This document shows, piece after piece, positions 58,179-64,000 of a stretch of 64,000 bases of DNA. The translations under genes were made by a program, and so were the position numbers. Location of the stretch: the NCBI GenBank assembly GCA_001660395.1, contig LXWE01000013.1, positions 1 through 64,000 of the forward strand. The letters run 5' to 3'. Each line of letters starts with the position of its first letter. Within the stretch, counting starts at the first letter, position 1. Under the pieces are notes generated by a model that was given only the letters and a program-made list of their open reading frames with translations, was not told the DNA's origin and ran no database searches. The stretch comes from Alteromonadaceae bacterium XY-R5. Its GTDB lineage: Bacteria; Pseudomonadota; Gammaproteobacteria; Enterobacterales; Alteromonadaceae.

Positions 58179-59813
58179 ATGTTCCAGCGCCGTATTAAGG
58201 CTAACACGCTGTTTTTTAAGAAGCTAAATACGAAGATTATTTTTACTCCAGCCCTTTTGCTGGTCGTCGCTGTATTGTTTCAGTCTTCATCCGTTTACTC
58301 CCAGGAGCAAACACCTGTTCAACGTGCGGTTAGTCCTCGCGGTGAAGTATTCTTCAATTTAATTGCTGAACGGGCTCAAGCTTTAGCGAAAAAGCCCTAT
58401 CAGGCGCCAAATACAGAATTGCCTGACGTACTCAATAATATGAAATACGAGCAGTACAGGAATATCCGTTTTCGACCAGAAGCCTCGTTATGGCGTGATC
58501 AGTCCCCCTTTGAAGTGCAGTTCTTTCATCCAGGGTTTCTGTATAAACACCCAGTTGATATCGAAGTCGTAAATCAAGACGGTACCAGCCTGCCGCTGCA
58601 TTTCGATCCCGCTATGTTCAACTACGAAAATGACGCTCAGGGTGTGAAAGCACTTAAAGACAATAACTTTGGCTTTGCAGGCTTTCGTGTGCACTTCCCT
58701 ATTAACAGTGACGAATACAAAGATGAGTTTCTGGTGTTCCAGGGCGCGTCGTATTTTCGCTTGATTGGCCCTGGGCACTTCTATGGTTTATCCGCTCGCG
58801 GTCTTGCGATCGATACAGCTGAAAACAGTGGTGAAGAGTTCCCAATTTTCAAAAAGTTCTGGTTAGTTAAGCCTCAGCCTGAAGACGCACGTTTAGTTAT
58901 TTATGCGTTGCTGGATAGCCCCTCGGTCACAGGTGCATACCGCTTTGAGGTGCATCCGGGTGCACCAACCGAAATGCAGGTAAGTTCAAAGCTGTATGCC
59001 CGTAAGGACATTAAAAAGCTGGGCGTGGCGCCACTGACCAGTATGTTTTTCTTCGGGGAAAACAAGACCCGTTTCTTCGATGATTTCCGCCCAGAAGTAC
59101 ATGACTCGGACGGCTTGCTGGTGCAGACATCTCACGACGAATGGATTTGGCGTCCACTGACCAACCCAAAAACCCTGCAGGTTACATCGTCTATGGATAC
59201 CAACCCCAAAGGGTTTGGTCTGGCCCAGCGTGATCGCAACTTTGAACATTATCTGGATTCGGAATCCCATTATGGCGAGCGCCCAAGCATGTGGATTGAA
59301 CCCAAAGGCGACTGGGGTAAAGGCCGGGTTGAACTGGTTGAGATCCCAACGGATACCGAAACTAACGATAATATTGTTGCCTACTGGGTACCTGAAAAGC
59401 CGCTAAAAGCCGGTGAATCAGTCCAGTACGATTACAATTTGCGTACCTTTGAAAGCCGTCTGGCCAAGGAATCATTGGCCAAAGTAGAACGTACTCATAT
59501 TGGCTGGGCGGCTTTGCCTGGTCAGGATAATCCGCCCCCCAAAGCTGAACGTCAGTTTGTTATTGACTTCAATGATGGTGAGTTGAGCAATCTGAAACCC
59601 GGTTTGAAGCTGAAAGCCGAAATAAATGCCTCTTCAGGCAAAATCTATGACGTAAATGTGATGCCTTTGCCGCAACAAGGCCACTGGCGTGTCGCCTTTA
59701 AACTGGCCCCGCAGGAAAATAAACCTGCCGATATGCGCCTGTTTCTGACATTACACAATCAACGGATAAGCGAGGTATGGAACTATGTCTGGTTACCAAA
59801 CGCCATCCAGTAA
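58179..59813 (+). CDS. opgG: Osmoregulated periplasmic glucan biosynthesis protein OpgG
   Basis: A 544-residue periplasmic protein needed to branch and release osmoregulated glucans. A signal peptide with a long basic start runs to about residue 41 (TPALLLVVAVLFQSSSVYS). The body has FRPEASLWRDQSPFEVQFFHPGF near the front, YFRLIGPGHFYGLSARGLAID and FGLAQRDRNFEHYLDSESHY, all conserved in the family. Length is standard. AGAGG lies upstream of the ATG. It overlaps opgH by 29 bases, so the two are translationally linked. Confidence 0.95.
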   Translation: MFQRRIKANTLFFKKLNTKIIFTPALLLVVAVLFQSSSVYSQEQTPVQRAVSPRGEVFFNLIAERAQALAKKPYQAPNTELPDVLNNMKYEQYRNIRFRPEASLWRDQSPFEVQFFHPGFLYKHPVDIEVVNQDGTSLPLHFDPAMFNYENDAQGVKALKDNNFGFAGFRVHFPINSDEYKDEFLVFQGASYFRLIGPGHFYGLSARGLAIDTAENSGEEFPIFKKFWLVKPQPEDARLVIYALLDSPSVTGAYRFEVHPGAPTEMQVSSKLYARKDIKKLGVAPLTSMFFFGENKTRFFDDFRPEVHDSDGLLVQTSHDEWIWRPLTNPKTLQVTSSMDTNPKGFGLAQRDRNFEHYLDSESHYGERPSMWIEPKGDWGKGRVELVEIPTDTETNDNIVAYWVPEKPLKAGESVQYDYNLRTFESRLAKESLAKVERTHIGWAALPGQDNPPPKAERQFVIDFNDGELSNLKPGLKLKAEINASSGKIYDVNVMPLPQQGHWRVAFKLAPQENKPADMRLFLTLHNQRISEVWNYVWLPNAIQ

Positions 59814-61743
59814 TACCCGTCACTCTGATGGCAGTGACACTGAGAGTCAGTCTGAAATGAATATGTTGCCCTGGCATTTTGCCCGCAGACCGTTGTTTTT
59901 CACCCTGGTCGCCGCATCAGCGCTGGCCGGGATCATGATTATGGCGGAAATTATGCGCCCCAACGGCACAACCCTGCTGGAAAAAATTCTGCTGGTGTTG
60001 TTTGCCATTTCATTTAGCTGGATTGCCGTATCATTCTGGAGTGCAGTCATTGGCTTTATTCTGCAGATGTTTAAGCTGGACCCATATAGCCTGAAACGTC
60101 AGGCTATATTCACCACTGACCAGCCACTGGCAACACGCACAGCGGTGATCATGCCCATTTACAATGAGCAAACTCAGCGTGTAATTGCAGGCTTTGAAAG
60201 TACGATCCGTTCGGTCGCTGCCACTGGCGACATCGCACATTTTGATTTTTTCCTGTTAAGTGACACTCGTAAAGCCGATATTGCAGATGCTGAGTTAGGC
60301 GCCTGGAAAGGATTGCAACAGCGACTGGGTAACCTCGGCGAGCAGGTTTTTTATCGTCGCCGTGAGCACAATACCGAGCGTAAAGTCGGTAACCTGAAGG
60401 ATTTCTGTCAACGCTGGGGCAGCCAATATGAGCATATGCTGGTGATGGATGCTGATAGCGTGATGACCGGCGAATGTATCGTTAAACTTGCCAAAGCCAT
60501 GCAAGCAAATCCTAACGCAGGATTGATCCAGACTGTACCAATTCCCGTGCGTCAGCACACGTTCTTCGGACGCTTTTTGCAGTTTGCTGCGGTACTTTAC
60601 AGCCCAATGCTGGCAACGGGTTTAGCCTTCTGGCAAACCAATGCAGCCAATTACTGGGGCCACAACGCTATTCTGCGCACCCGCGTATTCATGGCCCATT
60701 GTGGTCTGCCTCACTTAGACGGTAAAGCACCATTTGGTGGTGATATCCTAAGCCACGACTTCGTTGAAGCTGCGCTGATGCGCCGCGCTGGCTGGGATGT
60801 ACTATTATGGGCAGACTTGGATGGCAGCTACGAAGAAGTCCCCAGCAACATTCTGGATTATGCTACCCGTGATCGTCGCTGGGTACAGGGCAATATTCAG
60901 CATTTAGGCCTATTGGGCGCAAAGGGCCTACACCCGGTAAGCCGTATGCACTTTTTGTGCGGTGCCCTGGCCTACATTTCTTCGTTAATTTGGATGTTAA
61001 TGATTAGTCTGAGCACCATCGATGCCATAGGCCGTTCGTTAAACCAGGACGTATATTTCAGTGGTCCGCAATTGTTCCCGGACTGGCAGGTTGCGCGCGT
61101 TGAACTGATCTCCTGGTTGCTTTATATGACGATTGGCTTGTTGATCCTGCCAAAAGCCCTAGGACTGATTGTTGCGCTGGTACACAGACGTGAAGCTTTT
61201 GGCGGCGCTGCAACCTTGCTAAAAGGGGCACTGTTAGAAAGCTTTACCGCCTTTTTGATTGCTCCGGTAATGATGGTATTCCATGCTTACTTTGTTATCT
61301 GCGTCTTCATCGGCCGCAGCGTAAGCTGGGAAGCGCAAAACCGTGAAGGCTACATGATCAGCTGGAAACAAGCGACGCAACGCACCATAGTTGCCAGCAT
61401 GGTTGCCATGCTGTGGGGTGCCGTCACATGGTATTTTAGCCCGGCGTTCTTTTGGTGGATGACACCCGTATTAGTAGGCTTGATCCTGGCGCCTGCATTA
61501 GTCCGTTATACGAGTAGCCCGAAACTGGGCGTGATGCTACGTGAGCGTAACGTCTTTATCATTCCGGCTGAAGCTCAGGAAGTCACCGCCTTAACCCAGG
61601 TAACCGATGTTTTGGCGAATGAGCCCACGAGCTATCCACAGGCACTAGTTCCTGCTCTACCACAGGAAGTGTGGCGTGATATGCCTGTACAGCGCTTTGA
61701 TACCTTCGATGGTAAACTGGCGCTTGCGCAGCGAGATATCTAA
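59785..61743 (+). CDS. opgH: Glucan synthesis glycosyltransferase OpgH
   Basis: A 652-residue inner-membrane glucosyltransferase (GT2 family) polymerising beta-1,2-glucan from UDP-glucose. Helices near residues 33-55 and 70-95 precede the catalytic domain. Catalytic motifs are MPIYNEQ, LVMDADS (DxD), and RDRRWVQGN (QxxRW equivalent). Several C-terminal helices follow. It is shorter than E. coli OpgH (about 850), lacking much of the N-terminal cytoplasmic region that in E. coli inhibits FtsZ. The gene starts inside opgG. Confidence 0.94.
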   Translation: MSGYQTPSSNTRHSDGSDTESQSEMNMLPWHFARRPLFFTLVAASALAGIMIMAEIMRPNGTTLLEKILLVLFAISFSWIAVSFWSAVIGFILQMFKLDPYSLKRQAIFTTDQPLATRTAVIMPIYNEQTQRVIAGFESTIRSVAATGDIAHFDFFLLSDTRKADIADAELGAWKGLQQRLGNLGEQVFYRRREHNTERKVGNLKDFCQRWGSQYEHMLVMDADSVMTGECIVKLAKAMQANPNAGLIQTVPIPVRQHTFFGRFLQFAAVLYSPMLATGLAFWQTNAANYWGHNAILRTRVFMAHCGLPHLDGKAPFGGDILSHDFVEAALMRRAGWDVLLWADLDGSYEEVPSNILDYATRDRRWVQGNIQHLGLLGAKGLHPVSRMHFLCGALAYISSLIWMLMISLSTIDAIGRSLNQDVYFSGPQLFPDWQVARVELISWLLYMTIGLLILPKALGLIVALVHRREAFGGAATLLKGALLESFTAFLIAPVMMVFHAYFVICVFIGRSVSWEAQNREGYMISWKQATQRTIVASMVAMLWGAVTWYFSPAFFWWMTPVLVGLILAPALVRYTSSPKLGVMLRERNVFIIPAEAQEVTALTQVTDVLANEPTSYPQALVPALPQEVWRDMPVQRFDTFDGKLALAQRDI

Positions 61744-61756
61744 GTCTTCCAGACAT

Positions 61757-61788
61757 AAAAAAAGCCATGCAGTTGCATGGCTTTTTTG
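61757..61788. terminator. Bidirectional terminator between opgH and the chemoreceptor gene
   Basis: AAAAAAAGCCATGCA and TGCATGGCTTTTTT arms, between convergent genes. Confidence 0.9.
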
Positions 61789-61802
61789 TATATAGCATCA
61801 AA

Positions 61803-63722
61803 TTACAAACGGAACCTGTCTACCTGCGCAGCCAATTGCGCTGCCAGCGTATCGAGCTTCTCGCTCACTTCGACTAGCTGGGTGGCTGTGTGTAAATTGT
61901 CACTACTGTTACGGGCGATGTTTTCAATATTCTGATTGATATCTTCTACGACCACTGTTTGCTCTTCCGTAGCCGTTGCCACCTGAGTATTCACATCGTT
62001 AATTTGGCTGATGCCGGTAGCGATATCCTGCAGTAAATCGTCTATGTCAGTCGCAGCGCCAACTACTAGCTGAGTCTGGCTTTGGCTGGATTGCATTTCA
62101 GATACCGCCTGACGGGAATCCTGCTGGAACTTATCGATCTTGACCTGAATCTCATCGGTAGCACTGGCAGCACGCTGCGCCAAACTGCGCACTTCGTCCG
62201 CAACCACAGAGAATCCACGTCCATGTTCACCGGCGCGCGCGGCTTCAATGGCGGCATTTAACGCGAGTAAATTGGTTTGTTCTGAGATCCCTCGAATGGT
62301 ATCCAAAATACTGCCAATAGCCGCTGTATGTTCATCCAGAGACTGGATCACTTCAGCCACATCAGACACCTGAGCAGACAACCCATTAATCGCATCCAGC
62401 GCCTGCTTCGTCAATAAACGTCCCTGCTCAGAGGTTTGCATAGAGCTATTTGCACTATTGGCCGCCGACAAGGCAGACTGAGCAATTTCGTTCACCGTAC
62501 TGCCCATTTGCGTTAGCGCGGCAGCTACCTGGGTGGTGCTGTCGTTCTGCACACGACTATTGGTCATGGTTGCTCGAGATTGTTCAGCGACACTGGTAGC
62601 GGATGCGCGCAGACTACTAGCGGTTGCAGCTACTGTGCTAATTGTACCGTGCAGGCTCGCGATGAAGTTATTGAATCCTTCAACCAGTCGGCCGGTTTCC
62701 TTTTGTTCCGGCACATCGATGCGCAGGGTTAAATCCCCCTCGCCTTTGCCTAGATTCTGGAATACATCTGCCAGCTTTTCGATCGGCTTACTGATACTGC
62801 CTGCTAGCCAAATACCAATTAACGCAAAACCACCTGCAATCACCAGTGACCAGAAAATCATTTGATTACCGGCAGAATCGAGCGCCTCGTACAATTCAGC
62901 TTTGGGTACCTGTGCAATCACGTACCAGCCGGCACTTTTCACATAGGTACTAGCAAATAGCATGGTGGTGCCATCAATCTCTTCCTGCACCAGATCAAAA
63001 TCATGCTTTTGCAGTAACTTATTCGCCGCCTGCCCTCCGGTAATGTCTGCAAGCTTCGCTTTACCCAGCTTATCTTCATCAGGGTGCGCGTTAATCACAC
63101 CGTTTTCATCCACCATAAAGATGAAGCCACTTTCGGCAATCTTAACGCTATTTAATACGTTCACCAGATCATCAACCGATTTAGCCGTGCCCGCCAGTCC
63201 TCGGCCGTTAATCTGCTGATAATTAGCAAACAGGCGATAACCCACACCTGGTTCATTATAAAGACTGAGTAATTCAGGCTTGCCACTGTCTTTATAGGCA
63301 AAGAACCAGGCATCAAATTGATCCTGTTTTAACGTGCGTAAGAAACCATCCTGGTTCCAATAGTTATGACTTACCCGATCTGCAAATGATGCGACCGTTA
63401 AATCATTAAAGCGCACAGTCTCTTTTAAGTAGGAAATAAGGCGTTGTTCCCCAGCCTTATCGGCTCCCGCCGTCGTCCAGGCAATGAAATCAGGATTGGT
63501 CGCAATGCTATGCGCAACCGCCTTCATTACACTGACTTCTTTATCCACCCGGTTTGCCACTTGTTTCACCATATTAGGTAACTGGGCTGTCTCCGTACTG
63601 GTTTCGACCAACTGACGAGCAATCCATTGTCCCATCGTGCCAACAAGCAAAGTAGAAGCTAATACAGCCACCACTAAGGTCAGCAACAATTTTTGTTTTA
63701 TGCTGAAAGAACTGACATTCAT
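61803..63722 (-). CDS. Methyl-accepting chemotaxis protein with Cache-type sensor
   Basis: A 639-residue chemoreceptor. A transmembrane helix at about 11-33 and a second at about 283-305 enclose a periplasmic double-Cache domain ([38 protein letters not shown]). A HAMP segment follows ([20 protein letters not shown]). The cytoplasmic signalling tip is [32 protein letters not shown], split here by position only. No C-terminal CheR-binding pentapeptide is visible. Ligand unknown. No chemotaxis genes are adjacent. Confidence 0.94.
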   Translation of the reverse strand: MNVSSFSIKQKLLLTLVVAVLASTLLVGTMGQWIARQLVETSTETAQLPNMVKQVANRVDKEVSVMKAVAHSIATNPDFIAWTTAGADKAGEQRLISYLKETVRFNDLTVASFADRVSHNYWNQDGFLRTLKQDQFDAWFFAYKDSGKPELLSLYNEPGVGYRLFANYQQINGRGLAGTAKSVDDLVNVLNSVKIAESGFIFMVDENGVINAHPDEDKLGKAKLADITGGQAANKLLQKHDFDLVQEEIDGTTMLFASTYVKSAGWYVIAQVPKAELYEALDSAGNQMIFWSLVIAGGFALIGIWLAGSISKPIEKLADVFQNLGKGEGDLTLRIDVPEQKETGRLVEGFNNFIASLHGTISTVAATASSLRASATSVAEQSRATMTNSRVQNDSTTQVAAALTQMGSTVNEIAQSALSAANSANSSMQTSEQGRLLTKQALDAINGLSAQVSDVAEVIQSLDEHTAAIGSILDTIRGISEQTNLLALNAAIEAARAGEHGRGFSVVADEVRSLAQRAASATDEIQVKIDKFQQDSRQAVSEMQSSQSQTQLVVGAATDIDDLLQDIATGISQINDVNTQVATATEEQTVVVEDINQNIENIARNSSDNLHTATQLVEVSEKLDTLAAQLAAQVDRFRL

Positions 63723-64000
63723 TTTGTTATTACAACCACTTTTTTATCTGAATTCGGACTCGGCAGAACCCTTACCGATTAGTCAATTTATAATGTATGA
63801 AATAGGGTTACAACTGAAAGTTGTACAATTTACAAACAACCATTGACTTAAAAACAATTTGTTAACATGGCGTTTTTCAGCCTTTCTTCGCCTGCCTGGC
63901 AATAAAATATGGAAAAACAAATTGTTAGGAATAAGCGGGGAAACTGCTTACACAATTTATCGTGCGTTTGGAGCCATTTCTTGAATACGAGTCATAAAAA
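63723..64000. other. Upstream region of the chemoreceptor gene, to the window edge
   Basis: No gene is seen in these 278 bases. On the minus strand TTGTAA and TATAAA, 15 bases apart, could be a promoter. A perfect inverted repeat TACAACT-GAA-AGTTGTA at 63809-63825 overlaps the -35. Confidence 0.4.

Overview
The window is a contiguous piece of a gammaproteobacterial chromosome, most likely from the Alteromonadaceae or a close relative. This rests on gene order (tig-clpP-clpX-lon-hupB-ppiD; der-bamB-yfgM-hisS-ispG-rodZ-pilF-rlmN-ndk; fdx-hscA-hscB-iscA-iscU-iscS-iscR-cysE-trmJ opposite suhB) and on protein character. Genus is not certain. Nearly all of it is core chromosome. I found no insertion sequence, integrase, prophage, CRISPR array or toxin-antitoxin pair.

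Layout. 0-3.7 kb: a small membrane protein, an LpxH-like phosphoesterase, a two-domain OlsF-like acyltransferase and another small membrane protein. 3.7-12.2 kb (minus strand): the protein quality-control block tig, clpP, clpX, lon, hupB, ppiD, with a heat-shock-type promoter before lon. 12.4-13.3 kb: a seven-gene tRNA operon (Pro-Arg-His-Leu-Pro-His-Pro in transcription order) with a strong promoter. 13.4-17 kb: a YgjV/GNAT-like protein, folD, a DUF1415 protein and a secreted phosphodiesterase. 17-21.6 kb: a four-gene Gld-type ABC transporter operon. 21.6-31 kb: trmO, proS, a metallo-beta-lactamase-fold hydrolase, a patatin, a MarR-EmrA-EmrB efflux operon and an AraC-type regulator. 31-38.4 kb: a D-aminoacylase-like amidohydrolase, guaB-guaA, xseA and a small kinase-like protein. 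38.5-48.5 kb: der to ndk. 48.6-57.5 kb: an orphan periplasmic binding protein, the isc iron-sulfur operon, cysE, trmJ and suhB. 57.5-63.7 kb: a long intergenic region, opgG-opgH and a chemoreceptor.

How the parts fit. Chaperone and protease genes act on the same misfolded-protein pool. The isc operon carries its own feedback regulator IscR, with two adjacent IscR sites before it, and cysE next door supplies the cysteine that IscS desulfurates. IspG and RlmN in the neighbouring block are Fe-S clients. The tRNA, guaB, hisS, proS and suhB promoters share a -10 box followed by a GC-rich discriminator, the pattern of growth-rate and ppGpp control.

The most interesting non-coding signals are: a sigma-54-type promoter upstream of opgGH in a 668-bp intergenic region rich in inverted repeats; an orphan leftward terminator at 21.7 kb that may end a small RNA; a perfect MarR-type operator over the emrAB promoter; a hairpin with a -10 box in its loop between ispG and hisS; and a 12-bp-stem terminator between guaB and guaA. 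I did not find a convincing undescribed multi-gene system. The least characterised multi-gene unit is the Gld-type ABC operon.
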